Source of the DNA: CAVTLG01 sp963802635
GTDB lineage: Bacteria; Chloroflexota; Ktedonobacteria; Ktedonobacterales; Ktedonobacteraceae
DNA: 64,000 nt
Assembly (NCBI GenBank): GCA_963802635.1
Contig: CAWDJJ010000001.1
Coordinates: 620,001-684,000, forward strand
Direction of reading: 5' to 3'
Shown here piece after piece: positions 17,034 through 25,700 of this stretch. The position numbers and the translations under genes were made by a program. Under the pieces are notes generated by a model, which ran no database searches, had not been told where the DNA came from, and saw only the letters and a program-made list of their open reading frames with translations. The number at the start of each line of letters is the position of its first letter. Within the stretch, counting starts at the first letter, position 1.

Positions 17034-17785
17034 GTGAACAACAGGATACTGTGGAAGGTGAGCGGCTAGCGCGTTTTCTGGCCCACGCTGGTATTGCCTC
17101 GCGTCGTCATGCAGAAGAGTTAATTGCTTCGGGACATGTTCAAGTCAATGGGATAACGATTACTGCGCAAGGAACACGCATTGATCCCGTGCATGATCGC
17201 GTAGTTATTGACGGAAAAGAGGTCAATGCTGCTAGCAGGCAGGTGTATTTGTTACTCAATAAGCCAGCGGGCTATGTCAGCACGGCACAAGATCCACAGG
17301 GACGCCCGACCGTCCTCGACCTGCTACCGCATGGGGTGCGTCAGTTGCGTGTGTATCCTGTTGGTCGCCTGGATATTGATACAAGTGGTTTATTGCTCCT
17401 GACAAATGATGGAAATTTTGCATTGCGTCTCTCGCATCCGCGTTATGCTATGGAAAAGCGTTATGAAGCTCTTGTGCAGGGAGAGCCTTCGGTGCAGGCA
17501 TTAGCGGCGCTCAGGCATGGGGTACTGATTACAGAAGATGATGGCAGTCAGCATATGACCGCTCCTGCCCAGGTGAGCGTGTTGCGTCGTGCGGGCGCAG
17601 ATAGCTGGCTGACGCTTACCATCCACGAAGGTCGCAAGCGCCAGGTGCGCCGTATGGTGCAGGCGGTTGGTCATAAGGTCTTGCGACTAGCACGTGTGGG
17701 CGTTGGACCTTTGACACTGCTGGGTGTTCCCAGCGGCAAATGGCGCTATTTGACTGAAGCTGAAGTCCGGGCACTGCTCGGATAA
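17030..17785 (+). CDS. rluB: rRNA pseudouridine synthase, RsuA/RluB family
   Basis: Isomerises a uridine in rRNA, usually in the peptidyl-transferase region of 23S. Start at ATG 17030 overlaps the DUF2851 stop. An N-terminal S4 RNA-binding domain (RLARFLAHAGIASRRHAEELI) precedes the catalytic domain with GRLDIDTSGLLLLTNDG (catalytic Asp in the GRLD motif), the KRYEALV strand and the C-terminal HEGRKRQVRRMVQAVGH motif, all standard. Length of 251 residues is normal. RluB is chosen over RsuA or RluE by overall resemblance, so the exact target is uncertain. Confidence 0.88.
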   Translation: MSEQQDTVEGERLARFLAHAGIASRRHAEELIASGHVQVNGITITAQGTRIDPVHDRVVIDGKEVNAASRQVYLLLNKPAGYVSTAQDPQGRPTVLDLLPHGVRQLRVYPVGRLDIDTSGLLLLTNDGNFALRLSHPRYAMEKRYEALVQGEPSVQALAALRHGVLITEDDGSQHMTAPAQVSVLRRAGADSWLTLTIHEGRKRQVRRMVQAVGHKVLRLARVGVGPLTLLGVPSGKWRYLTEAEVRALLG

Positions 17786-17872
17786 GTGCAAGAAAGGTCC
17801 ATCCTCTCAACTTCCTTCCATGCTTTTCATATATTCATTAAAATCGTAACTATTCAAGAAGTATGGAAGCTC

Positions 17873-17928
17873 GGGTAGGGGCGTCACCTCGCGTGCGCCC
17901 CGGGCGGAGGCCAGCTCCGCCCCTACCC
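17873..17928 (+). repeat. 56-bp palindromic repeat, intergenic copy (family A)
   Basis: GGGTAGGGGC...GCCCCTACCC, 56 bases. It is the reverse complement of the copy inside ccmA with two differences. It lies between the convergent rluB and catalase genes, where it could also form a bidirectional hairpin. GTAACTATTCAAG (17846-17858) upstream recalls the outer arm of family B. Confidence 0.85.
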
Positions 17929-17938
17929 GTATGAGCAG

Positions 17939-19453
17939 CTATTTGTGTTGACTACCGTCGGCTGAGGTGGAGAGAGTCGAAGCGCTCTCCAGACCGATGC
18001 CTCTAGCGATGCGTGCTCCAAGCTCCTGATCGACCTGATACCAGAGTTTGAGTGCACGCTCCTGGATAAAACGTTCGACACCTTGACCTAGATGACCAAC
18101 GATGTTATTCACGAGGTGATCCTTATCGGTTACAGAGAGCGCGTGGCGATAGAGATTGCCCGGCTGAACAAAGTTGCTATCCTCGGTATGGAGGGTGTAA
18201 GCGCTGCGTACAAGCTCGCCATTGGTAGACCAGCTTGCATCGCTGTAGTGCTCCGGGTCAGCTTTGGGACCGCTGTAACTATTTGGTGCGTAGACAGGCT
18301 GGTTGCCGTTGTGGCGATAGCGCATTGCGCCGTCCTTGTTGTAGCTATGTACTGCTGCCGCTTTTGGCTGGTTGACTGGCAATTGCAAATAGTTCACGCC
18401 AATGCGATGACGATGTGTATCAGGATAGCTGAACATGCGGCCTAATAGCATCTTATCGGGACTAGGTCCGATGCCAGGAACCATGTTCGCAGGCTCGAAT
18501 GCGGACTGCTCGATCTCGGCGAAGAAGTTCTCGGGATTGCGATCCAGTACGAGCCGTCCAACCGTGATGGATGGATAATCACTGTGTGGCCAGACCTTGG
18601 TCAGGTCGAAGGGATTGAAACGATAGTTGGCAGCGTCGGCGAAAGGCATAATCTGCATCTCCAGACGCCAGGCCGGGTAATCGTGCTTTTGGATGGTCTC
18701 TTTCAGATCGCGGCGATGGAAATCGGGATCTTCTGCAGTCATGGCCTTGGCATCGCTGTCCGTAAAGTTCTCGATACCCTGCTCCGTCTTGAAGTGATAT
18801 TTCACCCAGAACTTTTCACCCTGTGCATTGATCCACATGAAGGTGTGGCTGCCATAACCGTTCATATGGCGCAGCGTGCGCGGTGTGCCTCGGTCTGACA
18901 TCAGGAATGTCACCTGATGCATCGCCTCGGGTGAGAGGGACCAGAAATCCCACTGCGCATTGTTACTGCGCATATCGTCGCTGGGCATGCGCTTCTGCGA
19001 GTGAATGAAGTCCGAGAACTTCGAAGGATCGCGTATAAAGAAAATAGGGGTATTGTTGCCAACAAGGTCGTAGTTGCCCTCTTCAGTATAGAACTTGAGG
19101 GCGAAGCCACGGGGATCGCGTACTGTGTCGGCTGACCCTAATTCTCCGGCGACAGTAGAAAAACGGAGGAGTACCTGAGTACGCTTGCCAACTTTGTTCA
19201 AGAATGCAGCCTTCGTCCACTGGGAAACGTCCGTTGTCACCTCGAAATAGCCATACGCGCCGGTCCCTTTCGCATGAACCACACGTTCTGGCACGCGCTC
19301 GCGATTGAACTGGGCCATCTTTTGGATGAGATAATGGTCTTGTAGCAGCAGTGGTCCATTGGGACCAACGGAGAGCGAATATTCATCGCTCGGAGCGGGA
19401 ATGCCCGCGTCGGTCGTCGTTAGCGGTGGTTTTTGGTCATATTGGTCGCTCAC
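17939..19453 (-). CDS. katA: Catalase (monofunctional haem catalase)
   Basis: Decomposes hydrogen peroxide; cytoplasmic. 504 residues from a GTG start at 19453, with AGAGG five bases upstream. Active-site His in RVVHAKGTGAYGYF (about residue 60), the Asn region GNNTPIFFIRDP, and the haem-ligating Tyr in RMFSYPDTHRHRIG (about residue 345) are all present. Length fits the small-subunit clade. A palindrome at 19488-19504 upstream of the start may be an operator for a peroxide-responsive regulator. The gene is unlinked in orientation from its neighbours. Confidence 0.95.
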   Translation of the reverse strand: MSDQYDQKPPLTTTDAGIPAPSDEYSLSVGPNGPLLLQDHYLIQKMAQFNRERVPERVVHAKGTGAYGYFEVTTDVSQWTKAAFLNKVGKRTQVLLRFSTVAGELGSADTVRDPRGFALKFYTEEGNYDLVGNNTPIFFIRDPSKFSDFIHSQKRMPSDDMRSNNAQWDFWSLSPEAMHQVTFLMSDRGTPRTLRHMNGYGSHTFMWINAQGEKFWVKYHFKTEQGIENFTDSDAKAMTAEDPDFHRRDLKETIQKHDYPAWRLEMQIMPFADAANYRFNPFDLTKVWPHSDYPSITVGRLVLDRNPENFFAEIEQSAFEPANMVPGIGPSPDKMLLGRMFSYPDTHRHRIGVNYLQLPVNQPKAAAVHSYNKDGAMRYRHNGNQPVYAPNSYSGPKADPEHYSDASWSTNGELVRSAYTLHTEDSNFVQPGNLYRHALSVTDKDHLVNNIVGHLGQGVERFIQERALKLWYQVDQELGARIARGIGLESASTLSTSADGSQHK

Positions 19454-19487
19454 GTGTTTCCTCTAATTCTCATGTATTCCTCAACTC

Positions 19488-19504
19488 TGATGATAACATC
19501 ATCA
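19488..19504 (-). promoter_or_regulatory. Palindrome upstream of katA, candidate operator
   Basis: TGATGAT-AAC-ATCATCA, perfect 7-base arms, 35 bases upstream of the katA start codon. Placement fits an operator or a 5' UTR element. Regulator identity is not shown by the sequence. Confidence 0.4.
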
Positions 19505-19752
19505 GGTGAGTTTGTGATGCACTCTATGATATTACATTCGATGCCCCACCTTTAGCCTACATCGAACGAAATATGAGTTTCTGAAGTTCGATCTATGCTA
19601 ACCGTAATCTACCTATCCTCTCGAATGCACTACTAGTGCGTGTCTGATTATTTAGACATCGTCTATTTTATCAGGACTATTCATCATGATGCAAGCAGGA
19701 CACAAAAGTAAGTCGTTTGGATATCATCAGGAAAATCCCTCTTACACATGAG

Positions 19753-20289
19753 TCACTTTTGCTTGGGTAAGCATTCCAAAATCTGATGAAGTAGTTGACC
19801 CTGAGCACCAAAGTGACTCTCTAATGTGCTAAATCGCTTATCAATAGCCTCAAAACCACTCTCCATGCGCTGATCTACGTGATCAAGCTTCTCACCTAGA
19901 TGGTCAACACGCTCTTTTATCTCTCGAATGTCTTTCTCTTGCTGGTCTACCAACCCCATAACCCTGGCCACTTGCATATTCGTGTCTTCAAATTGTGCCC
20001 TGATTGCGGCTGTCTGTGCATCGAAGCGTGTATTGATGGCAATAAATTGCGGATTGATCGCGTTAAACTGATAGGTAAGTATCTTCTCCAAACGATCAAA
20101 CCGTTGGTCTATCGGCAGCCCCAACTGACCTGTGTTTTGCTCCTGTGTAGAAAGACGCCGCTGCTGTTCAGCAAGTTGCTGCTGCAACACGTGAATTTGT
20201 TCTTCCAGTGGGTTGGTATTCACTTGCTCTCTTCTCAAAACAGATAGCATACGCTCTAACTCGGCGAAGCGCTCTTCTAATGTAGACAT
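19753..20289 (-). CDS. Coiled-coil hypothetical protein
   Basis: Start at 20289 (MSTLEERFAELERML), with GGAGG just upstream; an in-frame TTG at 20304 is less likely. The 178-residue product is a chain of heptads interrupted around residue 60 (QLGLPIDQRFDRLEKIL), with repeated Arg-Phe-Asp motifs (QRFDRLE, TRFDAQT, KRFSTLE), a pattern seen in t-SNARE-like and DUF1640-like coiled coils. No membrane segment. Function unknown; the protein could be a scaffold or tether. Confidence 0.65.
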   Translation of the reverse strand: MSTLEERFAELERMLSVLRREQVNTNPLEEQIHVLQQQLAEQQRRLSTQEQNTGQLGLPIDQRFDRLEKILTYQFNAINPQFIAINTRFDAQTAAIRAQFEDTNMQVARVMGLVDQQEKDIREIKERVDHLGEKLDHVDQRMESGFEAIDKRFSTLESHFGAQGQLLHQILECLPKQK

Positions 20290-20643
20290 ACATCCTCCCT
20301 GCAAGCAGCCTCATATTTACACGTTTCTCTTTTTTAGAGTATAGCACACTTTCTCGGGAAATGAGCATACAAAAACTCTGGCTCGCGTTCCTTTTACGCG
20401 CCCTACTCACGCTCTGCTCATCCGCTTCTATGTGCACCGAGAGCCTTTTAGAGGGCCTGCAAACCCTCTCAATTTGACAGTGAAATTGACAGTGTGGAGG
20501 CCGCATTGAGACGAATAGTGACGAGCAATGACGAACGAGCAAGTAGCCACTTTGAGCATCGAGGGAAGCGGCAACAGCCCCGAAAAGTGCTGTGTATGAT
20601 ATAATCCTCTCCAGTATAATTAGCATCGACAAGCGGAGGATTC
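20290..20643. other. Divergent intergenic region upstream of cmk
   Basis: About 350 bases between divergent genes. Two TATAAT hexamers (20600-20605 and 20615-20620) lie upstream of cmk, without a good -35 at standard spacing. A direct repeat TTGACAGTG occurs near 20476-20495, and a hairpin AGAGGG/CCCTCT near 20450-20469. The cmk ribosome site GGAGGA sits at 20635. Confidence 0.45.
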
Positions 20644-21330
20644 ATGTCAGGGCCACAACGTGTTGCTATCGACGGACCGGCAGGCTCAGGAAAAAGTACT
20701 ATTGGCGAACAACTTGCCCGACTATGGGGCTATCTCTATATTGATACAGGGGCTATGTATCGTGCTGTATCCTGGCTTGCCCTACAAGAGCAGATAGATA
20801 TCAATGATGGGCGTGCACTGGGAGCGTTGACGCGCCACGCAGACATTGTAATTAGCCATCCGGCCATCGCCGATGGTCGTCAATACACTGTTACCGTACA
20901 TGGACGTGATGTGACATGGGACATCCGTGATGCAGCGGTGACGCGGGCAGTTTCGACGGTTTCTTCGCATCCCGAGGTGCGCAATATTTTGATTGCTCAA
21001 CAACGGGCAATGGCGCACCAGGGACGCGTCGTGATGGTGGGACGGGATATTGGTGCGGTCGTACTCCCAGACGCCGAGCTTAAGATCTATTTGACAGCAA
21101 GCCTGCTTGAACGGGCGCGGCGGCGTTATGCGGAATTGGTAGAACGCATGGGTGCGTATAATCCTGCTTTGCCTGCACTGGATGCGGTGATCAGTGATAT
21201 TCGACGCCGTGACGGCATTGATCGTGAGAATATGCGGCCAGCAAAGGATGCCATCATCATCGAGACCGACCATCTCAGTGTGCCGCAAGTGCTAGATGCT
21301 ATCACGCATTTCGTGGAGAATACCGTATGA
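20644..21330 (+). CDS. cmk: Cytidylate kinase
   Basis: Phosphorylates CMP and dCMP with ATP in the cytoplasm. The P-loop IDGPAGSGKST at the N-terminus, IDTGAMYRAV, the NMP-binding stretch, VMVGRDIGAVVLPDAELKIY and the lid RRRDGIDRE are all standard for bacterial Cmk. 228 residues, normal length. AGCGGAGGA precedes the ATG. Its last bases overlap plsC (ATGA), an arrangement common in bacteria (cmk-plsC). Confidence 0.95.
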   Translation: MSGPQRVAIDGPAGSGKSTIGEQLARLWGYLYIDTGAMYRAVSWLALQEQIDINDGRALGALTRHADIVISHPAIADGRQYTVTVHGRDVTWDIRDAAVTRAVSTVSSHPEVRNILIAQQRAMAHQGRVVMVGRDIGAVVLPDAELKIYLTASLLERARRRYAELVERMGAYNPALPALDAVISDIRRRDGIDRENMRPAKDAIIIETDHLSVPQVLDAITHFVENTV

Positions 21331-22040
21331 AACAGGATGTGCATGCTGCTACTAACGAGAGCCAGCAAAAAGTGCCGAAAAAAGAGAGAAATTTGTATGA
21401 GCCATACTCCACTCCGCGTATAGCCTATGAAGCGTTACGCTTTTTTGCACGCCTGGTCTTTTTCCTGACGATGCATGTACGTTTGCGTGGACGCTACAAT
21501 GTTCCGCGCAAGGGACCGTACATTATTGCTGCTAATCATCTCTCATGGACCGATATACCGCTTGTGCCAGCATATGTACCAGGAAAAGTCGTGTATATGG
21601 CGAAAGAAGAGGCTTTTCAAAGTAAGCTCGGCTGGCTGGTACGTTTCCTGGGAGCATTTCCTGTGAAGCGAGGGGAGGGTGATCGGCAATCGCTGCGCAC
21701 TGCCGATGAGCAACTCAAGCAGAACAAGGTTCTGGTGATCTTTCCAGAAGGTACACGCAGCAGGACACAGACTCTGGCAAAGGGGCACGCGGGCATGGGG
21801 CTGATCGCACTACGTTCTGGCGTGCCAGTGGTGCCCGTTGCCATCTGGGGTAGCGAGCATGCACTTAAAAAATTCGGCACGCAGATTACCATTGTGTATG
21901 GGGAGCCAGTGGTGCTAAAGCCGGGGGGAACGAAGATTACGCGTGAGGACGTTGACCGAGTGACGGATGAAGTCATGTTGCGTATTGCTGCAATGCTTCC
22001 GGCGCGCTATCGTGGAGTCTATGGCGACACAGTGCAGTAG
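21327..22040 (+). CDS. plsC: 1-acyl-sn-glycerol-3-phosphate acyltransferase
   Basis: Transfers an acyl chain to lysophosphatidate at the inner membrane. The catalytic NHxxxxD motif is seen as AANHLSWTDIP (about residue 73), followed by FPVKRGEGDRQ and the FPEGTRSRT motif (about residue 140) and VPVVPVAIWGSE. A hydrophobic segment (FFARLVFFLTMHV) precedes the catalytic domain. The first 35 residues are a polar extension. Overlaps cmk by four bases and is probably translated from the same message. Confidence 0.92.
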   Translation: MKQDVHAATNESQQKVPKKERNLYEPYSTPRIAYEALRFFARLVFFLTMHVRLRGRYNVPRKGPYIIAANHLSWTDIPLVPAYVPGKVVYMAKEEAFQSKLGWLVRFLGAFPVKRGEGDRQSLRTADEQLKQNKVLVIFPEGTRSRTQTLAKGHAGMGLIALRSGVPVVPVAIWGSEHALKKFGTQITIVYGEPVVLKPGGTKITREDVDRVTDEVMLRIAAMLPARYRGVYGDTVQ

Positions 22041-22042
22041 GT

Positions 22043-22366
22043 GATAAGCATGAGATTGAGGAGCGGCTGAATATGTATGATGAGTTGATCGAGCAAGATC
22101 CCAAAATGAAAAGAATTCGCGCTGAGAGCGAGGCTAGAGGGAGATCTGAAGGGTTTGCCAAAGGAAGAAGCAAAGGACGAATTGAAGGTTTGCAAGAAGC
22201 CGTTGTCGCTGTCATTAGTGGGCGTTTCCCTTCTTTGGTTGAGCTAGCGCAAAGCAAAGTAACAACGGTTACGAAAATTGATGCACTTGATCTTGTGCTG
22301 CAAGCTATGTCTAAAGCGCCTGATGAGACGACTGCTCGTCTGTTACTTGAAGCTCTGCTTGTCTGA
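22043..22366 (+). pseudogene. C-terminal remnant of an Rpn/PD-(D/E)XK transposase-like nuclease
   Basis: The frame reads GDKHEIEERLNMYDELIEQDP and continues into an Arg/Glu/Gly-rich segment (ARGRSEGFAKGRSKGRIEG), then a helical end. This matches the C-terminal tail of Rpn family recombination-promoting nucleases, which are common in this phylum. The entire N-terminal nuclease domain is missing; plsC coding DNA lies directly upstream. The internal ATG at 22073 could still start a 97-residue peptide, but it is best read as a leftover of an inserted and then deleted copy. Confidence 0.65.
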
Positions 22367-22380
22367 TAGCACAATATTGA

Positions 22381-22421
22381 CCTGATAAGCAAGGTGTTAC
22401 ATGGGCAGCTTGTTTATCAGG
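22381..22421. terminator. Stem-loop between convergent genes
   Basis: CCTGATAAGCAAG (22381-22393) and CTTGTTTATCAGG (22409-22421) pair over 13 bases with one mismatch that is a wobble in one strand. It lies between the Rpn remnant and the convergent DUF2630 gene, a fitting place for a bidirectional terminator. Confidence 0.5.
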
Positions 22422-22435
22422 TTCGATGTATGACG

Positions 22436-22678
22436 TTATTGCTGGTAATGTTCGACAATCTTTTTGTCGCGCACTTCAGCCTCATTCGGATTGAGTCCCG
22501 CGTGGCGGCGTGCGCGGCGCTGGCGCAGTAGGTCCCAGCATTGATCCAGGTTGACTTCCAGGGCGTGGACGCGGTCGTGCTGGTTTCCTTGTAGTTTCCC
22601 TTCTTCGCGCAGTTGCAGAAGATGATGCTCTTCATCCACAAGATTTTGAATGTGGTGTAGGATTTCCTGGTCGTTCAT
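22436..22678 (-). CDS. DUF2630 family protein
   Basis: 80 residues, with AGAGGTG seven bases upstream of the start. The family pattern is clear: an N-terminal HHIQNLVDEEHHLLQLREEG, then HDRVHALEVNLDQCWDLLRQRRARR and NEAEVRDKKIVEHYQQ. Members are small helical proteins of unknown function found mainly in actinobacteria and Chloroflexota. It lies downstream of, and in the same direction as, the large helicase fusion, 115 bases away. Confidence 0.88.
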   Translation of the reverse strand: MNDQEILHHIQNLVDEEHHLLQLREEGKLQGNQHDRVHALEVNLDQCWDLLRQRRARRHAGLNPNEAEVRDKKIVEHYQQ

Positions 22679-22792
22679 CGTTGTTCACCTCTATTTTAAC
22701 TATTGTTGTGCCATTGTATACACGCAGAGATTCGCACATCTGATACAGAGAACAATGCTTGACTGCATGTTTTATTCCACATAGTGTATCTA

Positions 22793-25700
22793 TCAGGCCG
22801 GGCAAATCAAAAAGAACGGGCAGTTTGGACAACGAAATGGTTCAGCGGGCTGCGCTGGATAGGCATTGCTTTCCAATCCTTTGATTGCCTGCTCGACCCC
22901 TTCATAGAGACTTTGCTCTTTGCGTGCCGTCATGGTAATGGGCATGACTTCGCCTGTACTCATATTATGGCTGTGCAACTCGACTGGTTGTCCAGGATGT
23001 TGTTGACGATATGCGAGTGTATAAAACAACTCGCGTGTCTCTGCTGCTGGTTTCTCCTTGCGTTTGCCGAAGCGTGTACGTATGAAGCGTGTTGGTCTGG
23101 CTATCTGTGTCACTCCTTCAACGCGATCTACTGTTACGTGTACCGTTTTCCCTGCAACCTCGACGTTGAATGCTGAGCGAACGTCCCAGGCAACTTCATC
23201 CTGAGTTGAGATTTTACGCCGTAGCGCTTCGATGACTTCATGCCCATGTTCCTCGTACAGAGGAGCAAAGGGAGCCTCTGGCCCTCCCAATGCCTGCCAA
23301 TGCTTGTTATAGAGTGCTTTCAGTTCCTCCTGCCCTGGCACAAATTTCTCAGTTGTGTCGTCATGCAATTTCGTTGCATCGTATAGCTGCTCGCGGAACT
23401 CCTCAACTGTCTTATGCGTGGCCTGCCAGAAGAGTTGATATGTAGCTGTCTCGCCCGCAAAGTGATAGATGGCGCTGTAGGCATATTGGCGCGGACAACG
23501 CTGATAGGCTTCGATAGCGGAAGCGCTAAGGGTGGGAGATCTCATGGCGTTGATGAAACTTTCGCTCGGTTGGCATGATACTCGCGTTGGTGATAGCTCC
23601 TGCTCTGCAAGCTCAGGATCTTCCGTGGCGGGTGTGAAGTTCCATTGTAATTTGCTCACACGCTCAGAAGCTAAGCCAGCCTCCAGTGCGTCGAGATAAG
23701 GCGAGCGTTTGTATTTCAATTTACCGTAGCGTTCACTGTAGCTCAGTACGAGTTGTTCGCGGGCACGTGTTACTCCTACGTAAAAGAGACAGGCTTCGCC
23801 GCTCTCGTGAGCTGTACGGCCTTCACTCTCGGCACGGAGCATACCTGTAGGCGTGGCTACCGGATCAGCGCGTGCCTGCAGCGGGAAGCGTCGTTGTACC
23901 AGTCCTGGCATGTAGACGACGGGAAACTCAAGTCCTTTGCTAGCGTGTACAGTCATAACACGAATAATCTCAGCATCTTCTCCCGTGCTCTCCTCACCTC
24001 CCTGACGACTGCCTCCGTCTTGTCGTAAGAGTACCAGCAGATTGAGGTACTCCAGGAAGCCTCTGGCTCGTTCTTCAAGTGGAGGTAAGGTGGCTTGAGC
24101 GCTCTCTGCCCCTGTGCGTGCTAGCTGCTGATCATAGTGGCGTGCCAGTTGCAACAATCGGTCATAGGCCGCGAGCTGCGTACTCTGTTGCTTGTTATCG
24201 GTGGCAGCAAGCTGATCACGTATCAGCGAGGTCTCGATGAGGAGATACTGAGCAAGCAGCGACCAGACATCATTACAGTGCTGGAGGGCCTGTAAAATCT
24301 GGGAGAGGCGTGTGAGCGCATGGCGACCTTCTATGCTTATGTTGAGCGGAACTGTGTCGGTAAGGAGCAACTGGCGCGGATTGGTATCTGGCTCACGTGC
24401 TGCTAGCAGGAGTGCTTCAATATCGCTCTGGGACAAAGGATGTTCGCGCTGGTGTGCAGCACGTAGCAGACCTTTGCCGCTGCTGTCGGTCAGTAGCAGG
24501 ATCATGGAGAGGACATCTTTGATCTGCTCTTGCTCCAGCATGCTACCTTGCTCGATGATAGGCAAGCCTTCCGCAGATAGGACGCGGGAGATTTTTTGCG
24601 CCAGCGCCCGTGTACGACAAAGGACAATCATATCTTTGTAGCTGTAGCCGTGAGCATGTTTGTAGCGCATATCCTCTATGATACCCATAAATTCGTTCAC
24701 CTCGCTCGTTGCTCTTGCGAGCGTAACAGAGGTATCTGCACGCGTGAGGCGAGCAGGCTGATTTTTGCCTGGTTCCTGTCCCAATTCTAATTGTACGCAG
24801 CGAAATGACTCGGCGAGGTTCACGAGGTCGGGACGTGAGCGATAGTTGCGGCTGAGCGGTAATACTGCTGCACCAGGAAAGTCCTGCTCAAACTGGCTAA
24901 TGTTCGCTGGTGAGGCACCACGAAAGCCATAGATTGCCTGATTGGCATCACCGACAACCCACACGTGCTGTTCTTGTCCGGCCAGTTCACGCAGGAGCAC
25001 GCCGCTGGCACGATTGACATCCTGGAACTCGTCCACGAGGATCTGCTGATACTTCTGCTGCTGTTGATAGAGCAGCTCGGGCTGGATGCTAAATAATTGC
25101 AGCGTGAGTACGAGGAGGCCACCAAAATCCGTATCACCGCGACTCAGTAGCGCTTGCTCATACAATGCGTAAATATGAGCGACTTCCAGAGCCTTTTCCG
25201 CTTGTTCTAATGCATCGGCATCTTTTGCCTGATCTTTCATCTGTTGTGCCAGTGCGGCATAGGCTGCCGGTGAGACAAGCTCATCTTTCGCTCGTGAGAT
25301 AGCCTTTAAGAGCGCCGGAAAATAGTAAGTGGGAGCTTGTAGCTTCTGGTAATGGCGTAAGTGCAGGTCGTTGGCAAGCTGACGCAAGAGGAAATAACCC
25401 TCAGCCTCATCGATTAATGCAAAGTCTGTGCGTAGTCCGACCAGTGTGCCATGTTGACGTAACAGGTCAGCGCAGAAGGCATGGAAAGTGCTCACTTTAG
25501 GCGTCGTGTTATCCACTATCTGCTGCAAGCGCTCCTCCATCTCCAGAGCTGCTTTACGCGAGAAGGTCAGCGCCAAAATCTGTTGAGATGGGATGCCGAG
25601 TGTGCGCATAAGGTAGTTTACACGACCAATCAGGGTGCTTGTTTTACCGCTACCCGGTCCCGCGACGATTAAGGCCGGTGTGGGAGCTTCGATGGCTGCC

